Assembly: GCF_023195835.1 (NCBI RefSeq)
Contig: NZ_CP096199.1
Location: 2,294,001-2,358,000, forward strand
Origin: Vibrio sinaloensis
Lineage (GTDB): Bacteria; Pseudomonadota; Gammaproteobacteria; Enterobacterales; Vibrionaceae
Length of the DNA stretch: 64,000 bases
Reading direction: 5' to 3'
The notes under the pieces are model-generated. The model was given only the letters and a program-made list of their open reading frames with translations. It made no database searches and was not told the DNA's origin. Position 1 is the first letter of the stretch. Each line of letters opens with the position of its first letter. The translations under genes were made by a program, and so were the position numbers. Positions 50,246-63,632 of this stretch are shown here, in pieces.

Positions 50246-51310
50246 CTAAAACTCAAACTGATAAACCGTTTGATGTTGATAGCTCTCCCCCAGCGTTAAC
50301 ACCCCACGGTTAACGCCCCATTGTGGTTGGTTTGGTCCATCTGGAAAGTATTGCGTTTCCAAACACAAGCCATCATACAAGTCATACTCTTTGCTCTGGC
50401 CAGGCGTTCCAGACAAGAAATTGCCCGAATAAAGCTGTACCGCTGGCTTAGTGGTTTTGACTTTCATCACCACATCTTTTTCAGGTGCAGTTAGGACCGC
50501 CGCCACAGCAGAGCCATCGGTCACCTCAGGCCGGAACACAAATGCGTGATCGTAACCGCCGGCAGTTTTCTGGTCTGGCTCAGCGAGGAACTGACTGCCA
50601 ATCTCTTTTCGTTGGGTAAAGTCAAAACTGGTACCTGCGACGGGTTTAAGTTCTCCATTAGGAATTAAGCCAGCATCGGTTGGCAGATACGCATCCGCCA
50701 TAAGTTGTAGATGATGATCTAAGCTTTTGGCGCCACTCGCCTCCCCTGCCAAATTAAAGTAAGCATGGTTAGTTAGATTCACTGGGCAGCTTTGGTCGCA
50801 GCTCGCAAGGTAAGCGATCTGCAGCGCGTTATCATCGGTTAAGGTATAGGTCACTTGCACATCAAGATTGCCCGGATAACCTTGATCGCCCTCAGGGGAG
50901 TGCAAGCGAAACACCACATGCTGTGAATCCTTCTCAATCACTGACCAGCGGCGCTTATCGAAGCCTTCAAGTCCACCATGGAGCGAGTTTTCACCATTAT
51001 TGATATAAAGTTGGTACTGTTTGCCGTCTAACTCGAACTGCCCTTTGGCAATCCGATTGGCGAAACGGCCAACCACCGCGCCAAAGTACGCTCCTTGCTG
51101 CATGTGCTCGGCCATATTAGGTGAGCGCAATAGCACCTCACGCGCCTCGCCACTTACGGGCAATGTGCAGCTTAACCAAGTCGCGCCTATGTCCATAAAC
51201 ACCACGCTCATCCCTTGGCGATTAGTAAGCTCGATAAGTTGTGCGGGGTTGCCATCAAAACTCGGCGTTTGCGCCATCGACTGCTCTAGCTGTTGTAAAT
51301 TCGTTTTCAT
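50246..51310 (-). CDS. galM: Aldose 1-epimerase (galactose mutarotase)
   Basis: GalM interconverts alpha- and beta-D-galactose so that galactokinase can act. The 354-residue protein shows the active-site segments NLTNHAYFNLAG (with catalytic His), GVVGRFANRI-type sequence (FGAVVGRFANRIAKGQFEL), and the Glu in LCLETQYFPDGPNQ. It follows galK by eight bases and is last in galETKM. The start has AAGGGG upstream. Confidence 0.95.
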   Translation of the reverse strand: MKTNLQQLEQSMAQTPSFDGNPAQLIELTNRQGMSVVFMDIGATWLSCTLPVSGEAREVLLRSPNMAEHMQQGAYFGAVVGRFANRIAKGQFELDGKQYQLYINNGENSLHGGLEGFDKRRWSVIEKDSQHVVFRLHSPEGDQGYPGNLDVQVTYTLTDDNALQIAYLASCDQSCPVNLTNHAYFNLAGEASGAKSLDHHLQLMADAYLPTDAGLIPNGELKPVAGTSFDFTQRKEIGSQFLAEPDQKTAGGYDHAFVFRPEVTDGSAVAAVLTAPEKDVVMKVKTTKPAVQLYSGNFLSGTPGQSKEYDLYDGLCLETQYFPDGPNQPQWGVNRGVLTLGESYQHQTVYQFEF

Positions 51311-51318
51311 GCCGCCCC

Positions 51319-52479
51319 TTACAATGTCTCAACTAAACCAGCACCTTGTTTGGCTTGGCATACATAAATAGACTCTTTCAGCCCTGTCGCTGCTTGGTAT
51401 TGTGCTTCTACTGCGGCTTTCACTGGCTCGACAAGCTCTGGAGGCATCACCGCCACAATGCAGCCGCCAAAGCCGCCACCAGTCATACGAACTCCACCTT
51501 GCTCACCAATCACTTGCTTGACGATATCAACTAAGGTGTCGATCTCTTTTACCGTTATTTCAAAGTCATCACGCATCGATGCATGAGACTCAGCCATTAG
51601 CTCACCCATGCGTTTCATGTCATGCGCCGCGAGTGCTTGGGCTGCTTCAAGGGTACGGTCGTTTTCAGTGATCACATGACGAGCACGTTTTGCCACTAAC
51701 TCATCCAGCTCAGCCACTTTCTCGTTGAACTGCTCAATGGTCACATCGCGCAATGCTTTGACGCCAAAGGTGCGCGCCGCTTCTTCACATTGCGCGCGGC
51801 GAGTATTGTATTCGCTGTCGACCAGCCCGCGCTGTTTGTTGGAGTTAATGATCACCACCGACATCTGTTCCGGCATCGAAACAGATTCAGTTTCTAAGCT
51901 ACGACAGTCCAGCAGCATGGCATGATTCTCTTTACCTTTGGCTGAGATCATTTGATCCATAATGCCGCAATTACAACCGACGAACTCATTCTCAGCTTTT
52001 TGGCCGTTCAGAGCGATTTCTGCTTGGGAGATATCTAAAGCGTAAAGCTCCTTAAAGGTTTGACCAATCACCACTTCGAGTGCAGCAGAAGAGCTTAATC
52101 CTGCGCCTTGAGGAACATTACCGCTGACAGATATATCAGCCCCGCTAAACTGGTGGCCTCGAGCCAGCAAAAACTTCACCACCCCGCGAATATAATTTGC
52201 CCACATTTTGTCTGCTTGAAAGGTGATATCTTGAGTGATATCAAACTCATCAACCTGATTGCCATAATCCACGGACACCAAACGAATCAAATTGTCGTCT
52301 CGTTTTGCTGCTGCAACCACAGTTTGGTAGTTGATAGCACAAGGCAGCACAAAGCCATCGTTGTAATCGGTATGCTCACCAATCAAATTAACACGGCCTG
52401 GAGCCTGAATGATATGTGTCGGTTGGTAGCCGAGCATCAGTTCAAAAGAAGTTTTTACTGCTTGAATTAGTTCAGACAT
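51319..52479 (-). CDS. galK: Galactokinase
   Basis: GalK phosphorylates alpha-D-galactose to galactose-1-phosphate. The 386-residue GHMP kinase carries the galactose signature [19 protein letters not shown], the ATP-binding [17 protein letters not shown], and the C-terminal GHMP motif [17 protein letters not shown]. The gene is third in the operon, with a 73-bp gap after galT. Motifs are complete. Confidence 0.97.
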   Translation of the reverse strand: MSELIQAVKTSFELMLGYQPTHIIQAPGRVNLIGEHTDYNDGFVLPCAINYQTVVAAAKRDDNLIRLVSVDYGNQVDEFDITQDITFQADKMWANYIRGVVKFLLARGHQFSGADISVSGNVPQGAGLSSSAALEVVIGQTFKELYALDISQAEIALNGQKAENEFVGCNCGIMDQMISAKGKENHAMLLDCRSLETESVSMPEQMSVVIINSNKQRGLVDSEYNTRRAQCEEAARTFGVKALRDVTIEQFNEKVAELDELVAKRARHVITENDRTLEAAQALAAHDMKRMGELMAESHASMRDDFEITVKEIDTLVDIVKQVIGEQGGVRMTGGGFGGCIVAVMPPELVEPVKAAVEAQYQAATGLKESIYVCQAKQGAGLVETL

Positions 52480-52552
52480 GTTTAAATCTCACGCTTAAAT
52501 TGGTTGAGATTCCCAAGCGAAATCCAGTGCTCAAGAATCCATAAATTTGTGG

Positions 52553-53611
52553 CTATTTTTGCTCTTTGTAGTGCACATCGCTCAATTCACGCAGGCGCTG
52601 CGCCGCTTGCTCCGCAGTGAGATCGCGCTGGCTTTCGGCTAACATTTCATAGCCAACCATAAACTTACGCACGGTTGCGCTACGTAGCAGAGGTGGATAG
52701 AACAAAGCATGCAATTGCCAATGATCGATGTCTGTACCTGCTTCGAAGAACGGCGCGAAATGCCAGCCCATTGAATACGGGAAGGAGCATTGGAACAGAT
52801 TGTCGTAACGGCTGGTTAGCTTTTTGATTGCAACGGCCAAATCGTCACGTTGCTCGCCAGTCAGCTCACTCATCCGGCGGATATGTGTTTTAGGTAACAA
52901 CATAGTTTCGAACGGCCACGCTGCCCAATAAGGTACCAACGCAACCCAATGCTCGGTTTCTACCACAATTCGCGAGCCATCTTTGAGCTCCGCTTGGACA
53001 TAATCGACTAGCAAGTTACTGCGATTTTGTTGGTAGTAGTTTTTTAGATGGTGCTCTTTGCGTTCAATTTCATTGGGTAAGAAACTGTTCGCCCAAATTT
53101 GACCATGCGGGTGAGGCTGAGAACAGCCCATTGTTTCGCCTTTGTTCTCAAACGCTTGCACCCAAATGTACTCTTTGCCAAGCTCCTCAATTTGATCGTT
53201 CCACGTGTCTATCACACCACGAATTTTGCCAACCGGAAGCTCAGGTAGCGTTTTGCTGTGATCCGGAGAGAAACAGATAACTCGACTTAAACCGCGCACG
53301 CCTTGGGTTTTAAAAAACGGATTGTCTGACTCAGGCGCATCAGGTGAGTCGACCATCAGCGCAGCAAAGTCGTTAGTGAACACGTAGGTGCCTTGGTAAT
53401 CTGGGTTTACATCGCCAGAAATCCGTTCATTCGTCGGGCATAAAAAACACTGTTCGTCGTAACTTGGCAACTCATCAATTGCTAGCTTTTCATCCGCACC
53501 ACTCCAAGGGCGTTTCGCGCGGTGAGGGGAAACCAAAATCCACTGCCCCGTCATCGGGTTGTAACGACGGTGAGGATGGTCTACAGGGTTAAACTCAATA
53601 TTCGACATCAT
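52553..53611 (-). CDS. galT: Galactose-1-phosphate uridylyltransferase
   Basis: GalT exchanges galactose-1-phosphate with UDP-glucose. The 352-residue protein has the nucleophile-containing segment [18 protein letters not shown] (His-Pro-His), the zinc-binding [12 protein letters not shown], and the C-terminal [11 protein letters not shown] with [19 protein letters not shown]. Two tandem ATGs (53611, 53608) are possible starts. It follows galE by 52 bp. Confidence 0.97.
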   Translation of the reverse strand: MMSNIEFNPVDHPHRRYNPMTGQWILVSPHRAKRPWSGADEKLAIDELPSYDEQCFLCPTNERISGDVNPDYQGTYVFTNDFAALMVDSPDAPESDNPFFKTQGVRGLSRVICFSPDHSKTLPELPVGKIRGVIDTWNDQIEELGKEYIWVQAFENKGETMGCSQPHPHGQIWANSFLPNEIERKEHHLKNYYQQNRSNLLVDYVQAELKDGSRIVVETEHWVALVPYWAAWPFETMLLPKTHIRRMSELTGEQRDDLAVAIKKLTSRYDNLFQCSFPYSMGWHFAPFFEAGTDIDHWQLHALFYPPLLRSATVRKFMVGYEMLAESQRDLTAEQAAQRLRELSDVHYKEQK

Positions 53612-53663
53612 AAATACTCAACTGTTTAATACGGAAAACTCGCGTGACAACACGCGAATAAAA

Positions 53664-54674
53664 TCAATATCCCTGCGGATTGTTAGACTGCCATTTCCAA
53701 GTGTCAGCGGTCATTTCAGCGACACTGCGAGTGGCTTTCCATCCCAGCTCGCGCTCTGCTTTATCTGTGCTTGCCCAGCACTCGGCGATATCACCAGGGC
53801 GACGTGGACACAGCTCATAAGGCACAGGTTTGCCACAAGCGCTAGCAAACGCATCCACCATCTCCAAAACACTGGAGCCGTTTCCCGTGCCCAAGTTATA
53901 GGTATGCAGGCCAGCTTTGTCGCCGACGGCATTTAATGCGGCGATATGACCATCGGCCAAGTCCATAACATGAATATAGTCACGGACCCCCGTTCCGTCT
54001 GGTGTCGGGTAATCGTTGCCAAACACCGACAGCTTATCGCGGCGGCCGACTGCGACTTGGGCGATAAAGGGCATCAGATTGTTGGGAATACCTTGTGGGT
54101 CTTCGCCCATAGTGCCGGAGGGGTGGGCGCCGACAGGGTTGAAGTAGCGAAGTAAGGTGATGCTCCAGTCGTTTTCAGCGTTAAATAGATCACTTAAACA
54201 CTGCTCAACCATATACTTACTGCGACCATAGGGGTTGGTTGTTTGGCCTGTGGGTGAATCTTCAGTAATCGGCACCACCTCTGGATCACCGTACACAGTC
54301 GCAGAAGAACTAAAGACGATACTTTTCACCCCGGCTTTGCGCATCGAGCGCGCCAACACCAAAGTGCCGTTGACGTTGTTGTCATAGTACTCGAGCGGCT
54401 TAGTCACAGACTCGCCGACCGCTTTTAAGCCAGCAAAGTGAATCACCGCATCAATCTGGTGCTGCTTGAATACTGAATCAAGAAACGCTTCATCACGAAT
54501 ATCTCCAAAATGAAAACTCGGAGTTTTGCCGGTAATGGCTTCGATCCGCAGCAACACTTCTTGTTTTGCATTACATAGATTGTCGACGATAACTGGTTCT
54601 AACCCCGCTTCAATCATCTGCACGCAGGTATGACTGCCAATGTAGCCCATTCCACCAGTGACTAGAATTTTCAC
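53664..54674 (-). CDS. galE: UDP-glucose 4-epimerase
   Basis: GalE interconverts UDP-galactose and UDP-glucose. The 336-residue short-chain dehydrogenase has the NAD-binding VTGGMGYIGSHTCVQMI, the Ser and Tyr-x3-Lys catalytic set (SSSATVYGD and NPYGRSKYMVEQ), and the C-terminal RRPGDIAECWASTDKAERELGW. It is the first gene of galETKM. Upstream is an exact GalR operator. Confidence 0.97.
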   Translation of the reverse strand: MKILVTGGMGYIGSHTCVQMIEAGLEPVIVDNLCNAKQEVLLRIEAITGKTPSFHFGDIRDEAFLDSVFKQHQIDAVIHFAGLKAVGESVTKPLEYYDNNVNGTLVLARSMRKAGVKSIVFSSSATVYGDPEVVPITEDSPTGQTTNPYGRSKYMVEQCLSDLFNAENDWSITLLRYFNPVGAHPSGTMGEDPQGIPNNLMPFIAQVAVGRRDKLSVFGNDYPTPDGTGVRDYIHVMDLADGHIAALNAVGDKAGLHTYNLGTGNGSSVLEMVDAFASACGKPVPYELCPRRPGDIAECWASTDKAERELGWKATRSVAEMTADTWKWQSNNPQGY

Positions 54675-54780
54675 CTCTGACTCCCGATTCGTTTCATTTT
54701 CGTTTGACTAAGACACCTTAATCCTGTTGCTAACAGCATATCAGTCAACCTTGATCAAGTTCCGTGATCTAACCCTCATT

Positions 54781-54796
54781 GTGTAAACGTTTCCAC
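54781..54796. promoter_or_regulatory. GalR operator upstream of galE
   Basis: GTGTAAACGTTTCCAC matches the GalR consensus GTGTAA-N-CG-N-TT-N-CAC completely, and is nearly the E. coli gal OE. It is 107 bp before the galE start. The gap 54675-54960 contains this and the distal site (54939-54954). Confidence 0.9.
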
Positions 54797-54938
54797 AACT
54801 AGCCATTTTGGGGTTCAATGGCAATTAAAGTCATATATGGCAATGTAATTAAGAGCGAGAGACCGCTCAATTTGAATGGGACAGTTGTCGCTATAACTAA
54901 GTGATAGCGACAAAGAGGGCAAGTTTTTACACTGGAGT

Positions 54939-54954
54939 GTAAAACGTTTTCAAT
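54939..54954. promoter_or_regulatory. Distal GalR-like operator
   Basis: TGTAAAACGTTTTCAA is a CG-centred near-palindrome with partial agreement to the GalR pattern, 158 bp upstream of the consensus operator. It lies immediately before the stop codon of the TetR gene. The two sites could support DNA looping as in the E. coli gal operon. Confidence 0.45.
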
Positions 54955-54960
54955 GTATCG

Positions 54961-55572
54961 CTAGGCACGATACTGACTGAGAAATAGCTTTGTGGTGTGC
55001 TGTGCCAACTCTCTCGCCTCATCTTGAGTTAATGAAGGCTTGATACCGAGAACCTGAGGCCAGAATGCGCTGCCTTTAACCAAACTATGGAGCTGGCTAC
55101 TAGCGAGCATAACGTCATCAATAACCAAGGTTTGGTCTTCTATCTGCTGATTTAACCAACGAAATAAAACGGTTTCTTGCTTAGTCATTTTTGCTTCTTG
55201 CTCTTTAAGCTCTTCTGGTTTGTAAAAGAAGTAGCCCAGTGCGACTTTAGCCAACTCCACATAGTGTGGGTCGGTGACCACATTTATCTCGCTCTCGAGC
55301 AAAGCAATGAGCTGTTCGTCTATGGTCAACTGAGCTAAGCCCGCCACCTTGTGTTCAGCCATTGCAGTGCGCCACAGTTCAGAGAGCAACTCCATTACGA
55401 TCGCTTCTTTGGATTCAAAGTGATTGTAAACCGTACGCTTGGAAACCTCTGCCATCGCGGACAGCTTATCCATACTGGTGTTTTGCACACCAAATTCCTG
55501 AAAAGCCTGTTTTGCCGCGAGTAAAATGGCTTCGCGTTTGAGCTCACTGCGGCCTCTCTTTTTCACTTTCAT
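54961..55572 (-). CDS. TetR-family transcriptional regulator
   Basis: The 203-residue TetR protein has the HTH near the N-terminus (FGVQNTSMDKLSAMAEVSKRTVYNHFESKEAIV in outline, residues 27-59) and an all-helical ligand domain. The ATG at 55572 is preferred to a GTG at 55599. It is divergent from the MBL-fold lipoprotein gene, with a clear operator between, and should repress it. The ligand is unknown. Confidence 0.88.
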   Translation of the reverse strand: MKVKKRGRSELKREAILLAAKQAFQEFGVQNTSMDKLSAMAEVSKRTVYNHFESKEAIVMELLSELWRTAMAEHKVAGLAQLTIDEQLIALLESEINVVTDPHYVELAKVALGYFFYKPEELKEQEAKMTKQETVLFRWLNQQIEDQTLVIDDVMLASSQLHSLVKGSAFWPQVLGIKPSLTQDEARELAQHTTKLFLSQYRA

Positions 55573-55644
55573 AGAGTAAACGATCCTACTTGAAATCACT
55601 TTGATCTATTTTACACCAAGCAGTTTACTTTAAAAGCAAAGCAT

Positions 55645-55667
55645 GTAAACTACACCGTATAGTTTAC
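55645..55667. promoter_or_regulatory. TetR operator between the regulator and the MBL gene
   Basis: GTAAACTA (55645-55652) and TAGTTTAC (55660-55667) are exact inverted arms around a seven-base spacer. An overlapping GTTTAC at 55623-55628 pairs with GTAAAC to give a second possible half-site. The site covers the start region of the MBL gene, as typical for TetR repression. Confidence 0.75.
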
Positions 55668-55682
55668 TTTGAGATTGTTAGC

Positions 55683-56738
55683 ATGAAACGCATATTGTTA
55701 ACCACTGTAGGAGCAATCATCATGACCGCCTCTTTTCTATCTTGTTCGAATTCAGTTACAACATCGAATGAACACTATCCTAAGAAATTCGCCAATAGCG
55801 AGCTTGAATACAAAAGTGGCTTTGGCGATATTGTAAAGATCACCAAGTCCTACTTCACCACCGAGCGTCTAAACCCGACCCCCACTTTTGATTTACCCGT
55901 TCACTCAATGACCGCAGAGCAGTTGGAGAGTGAGCGAGATGATGTGCTGTACCGTTTGGGACATTCAAGCATTGCAATCAAGATCGATCAGCAGTTAATT
56001 CTAACCGACCCGGTGTTTAGCGATCGCGCGTCTCCGGTTCAATGGGCAGGACCAAAGCGTTTTCACCAACCACCGATTTCAGTCGATGCAATGCCCAAAG
56101 TTGATGTGGTGTTGATTAGCCACGATCATTACGACCACTTAGACAAGGCCTCGATCAAAGCGCTGCACGCTAAAGTAGAGCTGTTTTTAGTACCGCTAAA
56201 AGTGGGACCAATACTGCGGAACTGGGGCGTTGCTAAAGAGAAGATCGTCGAGCTCAACTGGTGGGAGGCTCATGTTCGTAATGGGGTTGAGTATGTTCTG
56301 ACTCCCACTCAGCATTTCTCCGGGCGTGGCCTTACCGACCGAGATGGCACTTTGTGGGGGAGCTGGGTGATCAATGGACAACAACACAAGGTGTTCTTTA
56401 GTGGCGATTCAGGCTACTTCTCTGGTTTTAAAGAGATTGGTGACAAGTACGGCCCGTTTGATTTCACTATGATTGAGACTGGCGCATACAACAGCCTTTG
56501 GGCCGATATCCATATGTTCCCGGAGCAAAGTGTACAAGCGCATATCGATCTTAAAGGTAAAGTCATGATGCCGATTCATAACAGCACCTTTGATCTTGCG
56601 ATGCATGATTGGAATGAACCAATGCAACAAGCAATGGAAATTAGCGCGCAAAAAGGGGTTACTATGGTCAGCCCAGAAATGGGGCAGCGGGTCGAGTTGT
56701 CTGCGCCACTGCCTATCAAACCGTGGTGGAACCTGTAA
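55683..56738 (+). CDS. MBL-fold metallohydrolase, lipoprotein (UlaG/RomA/NAPE-PLD-like)
   Basis: The 351-residue protein has a lipoprotein signal (residues 1-21, LSC lipobox with Cys21) and a metallo-beta-lactamase fold. Zinc-binding motifs are ISHDHYDHLD (HxHxDH type), TPTQHFSGRG and the Asp in FFSGDSGYFSG, with a late His in MPIHNSTFDLAMHDW. The layout matches the UlaG/RomA/NAPE-PLD group of hydrolases, here exposed on the membrane. Its substrate is unknown. It is controlled by the adjacent TetR repressor and followed by a MATE pump. Confidence 0.85.
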   Translation: MKRILLTTVGAIIMTASFLSCSNSVTTSNEHYPKKFANSELEYKSGFGDIVKITKSYFTTERLNPTPTFDLPVHSMTAEQLESERDDVLYRLGHSSIAIKIDQQLILTDPVFSDRASPVQWAGPKRFHQPPISVDAMPKVDVVLISHDHYDHLDKASIKALHAKVELFLVPLKVGPILRNWGVAKEKIVELNWWEAHVRNGVEYVLTPTQHFSGRGLTDRDGTLWGSWVINGQQHKVFFSGDSGYFSGFKEIGDKYGPFDFTMIETGAYNSLWADIHMFPEQSVQAHIDLKGKVMMPIHNSTFDLAMHDWNEPMQQAMEISAQKGVTMVSPEMGQRVELSAPLPIKPWWNL

Positions 56739-56879
56739 TCACTCTGTTAGACGCTAGAACGACGTCTTCCTAACGCTCTATTGTCGTCAGGCATAAATTT
56801 CTCATTGCATGAGAACAGTGATACCCATACTGATACTATGGTTATACAATGACAGGCTTGTGTGACTAAGGGGCAATCT

Positions 56880-58223
56880 ATGTCTACTTCAACCAGCGCT
56901 ATCGACAAACGGATGAATATTGTCGCGTTAACATGGCCATTGTTTGTCGAAATCTTGCTACGGACAGCCCTCAACACCAGTGACGTATTCATGCTCAGCG
57001 GCTATTCCGATAAAGCGGTGTCAGCTGTCGGGGTGATCGGTCAACTGTCGTTTTTTCTGATTATCGTTTCGTCGATGGTCAGCAGTGGTACTGGCATTTT
57101 GATTGCGCAGTACAATGGCTCAAATCGCCTTGAAGAATCCGGCTACGTGGGCGTCGCCAGTATCGCGCTTTCCTGTTTAGTCGGTGTTTTTTTAAGCGTA
57201 ATTGCGATTGTCGGCGCCTACTACTTTCTGCCGGTTTATGGCCTAGAAGCTCAGGTCGAACAATACGCTCAAGAGTACTTATTGATCAGTGGCGCGATGA
57301 CGTTCAACGTGACCATCGGTATCGTACTGACCACGATTTTACGCAGCCATGGCTACTCTCGCTCACCTATGGTGATTAACCTTATCAGCGGTTTTATCAA
57401 TATTGTCGGTAACTACATCGCCTTGTATCAGCCATTTGGCTTACCGGTTTATGGCGTACAAGGAGTGGCGGTTGCAACGGTGATCAGTCAGGTCATTGGT
57501 ACCTGTATTTTGGCGATAGTGGTGATGCGCAGCGATGTGTCATTGCCATTTGGCCAATGGCGGCAAATCCCGAAAATCATCTATTCACGGATTATAAAAA
57601 TCGGAGCGATGAATGCTGGCGAAGTGCTGTCGTATAACATGGCGCAAATTTGCATTACCTTTTTTATCGTGCAGATGGGCACCGCTTCACTTGCCGCCTT
57701 TACTTATGCGCAGAATATTGCGCGTTTGTCGTTCGCGTTTGCGCTGGCACTCGGTCAGGGCAGTCAAATACAAGCGGGATACTATATTGGCCGCGGCTGG
57801 ATTGACTCAATTCTCAAGCTGGTACAAGGTTACTTTGTGATTGGTTTTGTGGTGTCCACCCTAGTGACGGTGACGGTTTATTTACTGCGCGACAACATCA
57901 TTGCGCTGTTTACCACGGATGCGAAAATAGCTGCGCTGACGGCTAGCTTGATTGCCGGATCGATCATCTTAGAAGCCGGCCGAGTGTTTAACCTGATCTT
58001 TATCTCCGCGCTTAAAGCCGCTGGGGATATTAAGTTTCCGGTGCAGATGGGTATTCTCAGCATGTGGGGACTTGGCGTCGCAATGAGCTACCTGTTCGGC
58101 GTCCATTGGGGCTATGGCGTCTTTGGCGCTTGGATGGCGATTGCACTTGATGAGTGGTTCCGCGGTTTGATCATGGCAAGGCGCTGGCGCTCTAAGGTTT
58201 GGACTCGCTTTACGCTAGGCTAA
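56880..58223 (+). CDS. MATE-family efflux transporter
   Basis: The 447-residue protein has about 12 membrane segments in two repeats and the MATE layout, including a conserved first-helix region (NIVALTWPLFVEILLRTALN) and NLISGFINIVGNYIALYQ. MATE pumps export cationic drugs using Na+ or H+ gradients. The ATG at 56880 is chosen because it has AAGGGG upstream. It follows the MBL gene by 141 bp and may share its promoter. A terminator follows. Confidence 0.9.
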   Translation: MSTSTSAIDKRMNIVALTWPLFVEILLRTALNTSDVFMLSGYSDKAVSAVGVIGQLSFFLIIVSSMVSSGTGILIAQYNGSNRLEESGYVGVASIALSCLVGVFLSVIAIVGAYYFLPVYGLEAQVEQYAQEYLLISGAMTFNVTIGIVLTTILRSHGYSRSPMVINLISGFINIVGNYIALYQPFGLPVYGVQGVAVATVISQVIGTCILAIVVMRSDVSLPFGQWRQIPKIIYSRIIKIGAMNAGEVLSYNMAQICITFFIVQMGTASLAAFTYAQNIARLSFAFALALGQGSQIQAGYYIGRGWIDSILKLVQGYFVIGFVVSTLVTVTVYLLRDNIIALFTTDAKIAALTASLIAGSIILEAGRVFNLIFISALKAAGDIKFPVQMGILSMWGLGVAMSYLFGVHWGYGVFGAWMAIALDEWFRGLIMARRWRSKVWTRFTLG

Positions 58224-58226
58224 GAA

Positions 58227-58247
58227 AAGGGCGCGAAATGCGCCCTT
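58227..58247. terminator. Bidirectional terminator between MATE and alpha-galactosidase genes
   Basis: AAGGGCGC and GCGCCCTT form an eight-base stem around GAAAT. On the minus strand it is followed by TTTTCTTA, and on the plus strand by TGATTATT. It ends both convergent transcripts. Confidence 0.75.
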
Positions 58248-58253
58248 GATTAT

Positions 58254-60368
58254 TTATATGGCTTCAATACTAAGCAGTAAACACGCTTCTGGGTCGAGAA
58301 TGGGTAGCGTAATGCCGACCTTAGCCAACCACTCCCCTTTGATGGTTATCTCTCCTTGTTGCCACCAGCCATCACTTGCTTTCATCAGCTGCGCGCTGGA
58401 TTGAGGGTAGTCGACTAAGCGAACGCGATAGCTGCGTTGTGAATCTAGGTGCTCAATCAGTAACGGCTCTGGTAGTGCATAATCCGGCATTGCTAGCTGA
58501 CAGACAGTGATCAATGTGTGATCCGCTTTTGTGACTCCATAGGCCAAGCGAGTCTGGTCGCCACTATCAAGATAGAAACTGTCGCCACTATGCAGCAGCG
58601 CTCGATACTGTTTATGCAGCGCGATATATTTGGCAAAGGCTTGTTTCTCTTGTTCACTCTCCTTGACCGGATCCAACTCTACCCCCATATGACCATTGAG
58701 AGCGGTTAAACCGCGCAGGTTAATGTCATGACTGCGCCTGGTGGTATGGCTGCGATAAGGGCCAATATGCGCGCCCATCACTTCAGGCGGGAAAAAGATC
58801 CCCATGTGCTTTTGAATCGTTTGTCGCTCCAAGGCATCATTGCAATCTGACGTCCAGAAACGGCAGGTTCGCTTGAGGATCTCGTAATCGATGCGACCAC
58901 CGCCCGAGCTACATGACTCAATTTCCACTTTGGGATGAGCGGCAACCAGTTGGTCAATCAAACGGTACAATGCTTGAGTTTGACCGTGCACCGCGCCGCT
59001 TCCCTGATGCGTCGCTTGCACCAGCTCTCGGTTCATATCCCATTTCACGTAACCAATATTGTGCGTGCTGAGCAAGCTATCTAAACAGTGATACAAGTAT
59101 TGAAAGCAATCACTGTTTTGCAGATTGAGCACATATTGATAACGCCCGGTCGGCTGCTGATAGCCATCACAGGCCAATAGCCATTCGGGATGAGTGCGGA
59201 ACAAATCAGAATCTGGGTTGACCATTTCTGGCTCGACCCAAATCCCAAACTCCATGCCGAGCGAATTGACATGGCTGATCACCGGCTCTAAGCCATTAGA
59301 GTACTTAGTGCGATCTAGGGTCCAATCTCCGAGCGATGATTTGTCATTGTTGCGCCCCTTAAACCAACCGTCATCGATGATGAAACGTTCCACTCCCATC
59401 TGCGCCGCTTCGCTCGCCATTTGGCAGATATATTCAGGGTCATGGTCGAAGTAGATCCCTTCCCATGTATTGAGATGAACAGGGCGAGGTTTGTGCTGGT
59501 CAAAAGGTAAAATCTGTTGGCGAACGTAATGATGGTTCGCTCGGCGAATACCATTGATCCCTGTTGTACTATAGGTAGCCAGAAGCTCTGGAGTGGCGTA
59601 ACTTTCACCGGCTTTGAGAATCACCTCTCCTGGGATCAACCACTCCCCCGCTTGCAGCAGTCGACGGCCATCGCTTTTAATATCTGCACGCCATTGATGA
59701 TTGCCGCTCCAAGCCAAATGAAAGCCCCAGACTTCTCCTTGCTGATCGGAAAAGCCCGCCGTTCCGAGCAGACAACCAGGAAAGTATTCATGAGACGTAC
59801 GACCGCGGCGATTTTCAACCACCCAAGAGCCGTGGCTGATGGTTTGGCGCTGCGCCTGAAACTCGCGGCTCCATCGCCCGTGATAACTTTCAAGTTCTGC
59901 GGCTCGAAACGGCAGCGGTAAGGTTAAAGCAAGCTTATTCAAGGTGTAGTCATCGTTGGCACGATTGGTTAGCACCATCCGTTTGCTGAGTACGCCCGAT
60001 TGGTCAAGATTGAGCGAGATAGTCAGCGCTAACTGGGCAACAGAATCAGCGCACTCAATCTCAACCCCTTGGTTCGATTGCTGATGCGAAACGTAGTCAA
60101 ACCTTGGCATACTTGCCAAACCATGGCGATGACCTTCTATCCCTGATGAACCAAAACTGCCACGCCCGAGTTCAGGGCAAAGAGTTAAAGGCACATCATG
60201 ATCCAAGCGCGCTTGTGGCACTGCTCGCTGCTGACTGTGAAGCAATTGGCCAAACTGCGCTTGATCTAGCTGCGCGATGCGCTTACCCCAATAAATAACT
60301 TCTGGTGCTGGGGCTAACTTAATCACCAGCGACACTTGCTCGCTATGGAGCTGAACAAATGAATCCAT
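58254..60368 (-). CDS. Alpha-galactosidase (GH36)
   Basis: The 704-residue retaining enzyme removes terminal alpha-galactose from melibiose- or raffinose-type sugars. The nucleophile Asp is in YVKWDMNRELVQ and the acid/base Asp in RFWTSDCNDALERQ; the CSSGGGRIDYEILKRT loop binds substrate. Length and layout are those of bacterial GH36. No signal peptide, so it works in the cytoplasm. The ATG at 60368, with GGAGT upstream, is used in place of the TTG three bases earlier. It follows lacZ by 12 bp. Confidence 0.93.
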   Translation of the reverse strand: MDSFVQLHSEQVSLVIKLAPAPEVIYWGKRIAQLDQAQFGQLLHSQQRAVPQARLDHDVPLTLCPELGRGSFGSSGIEGHRHGLASMPRFDYVSHQQSNQGVEIECADSVAQLALTISLNLDQSGVLSKRMVLTNRANDDYTLNKLALTLPLPFRAAELESYHGRWSREFQAQRQTISHGSWVVENRRGRTSHEYFPGCLLGTAGFSDQQGEVWGFHLAWSGNHQWRADIKSDGRRLLQAGEWLIPGEVILKAGESYATPELLATYSTTGINGIRRANHHYVRQQILPFDQHKPRPVHLNTWEGIYFDHDPEYICQMASEAAQMGVERFIIDDGWFKGRNNDKSSLGDWTLDRTKYSNGLEPVISHVNSLGMEFGIWVEPEMVNPDSDLFRTHPEWLLACDGYQQPTGRYQYVLNLQNSDCFQYLYHCLDSLLSTHNIGYVKWDMNRELVQATHQGSGAVHGQTQALYRLIDQLVAAHPKVEIESCSSGGGRIDYEILKRTCRFWTSDCNDALERQTIQKHMGIFFPPEVMGAHIGPYRSHTTRRSHDINLRGLTALNGHMGVELDPVKESEQEKQAFAKYIALHKQYRALLHSGDSFYLDSGDQTRLAYGVTKADHTLITVCQLAMPDYALPEPLLIEHLDSQRSYRVRLVDYPQSSAQLMKASDGWWQQGEITIKGEWLAKVGITLPILDPEACLLLSIEAI

Positions 60369-60380
60369 CAACTTGACTCC

Positions 60381-63617
<3,237 letters not shown>

Positions 63618-63632
63618 GGAGGTCACGAGGTT

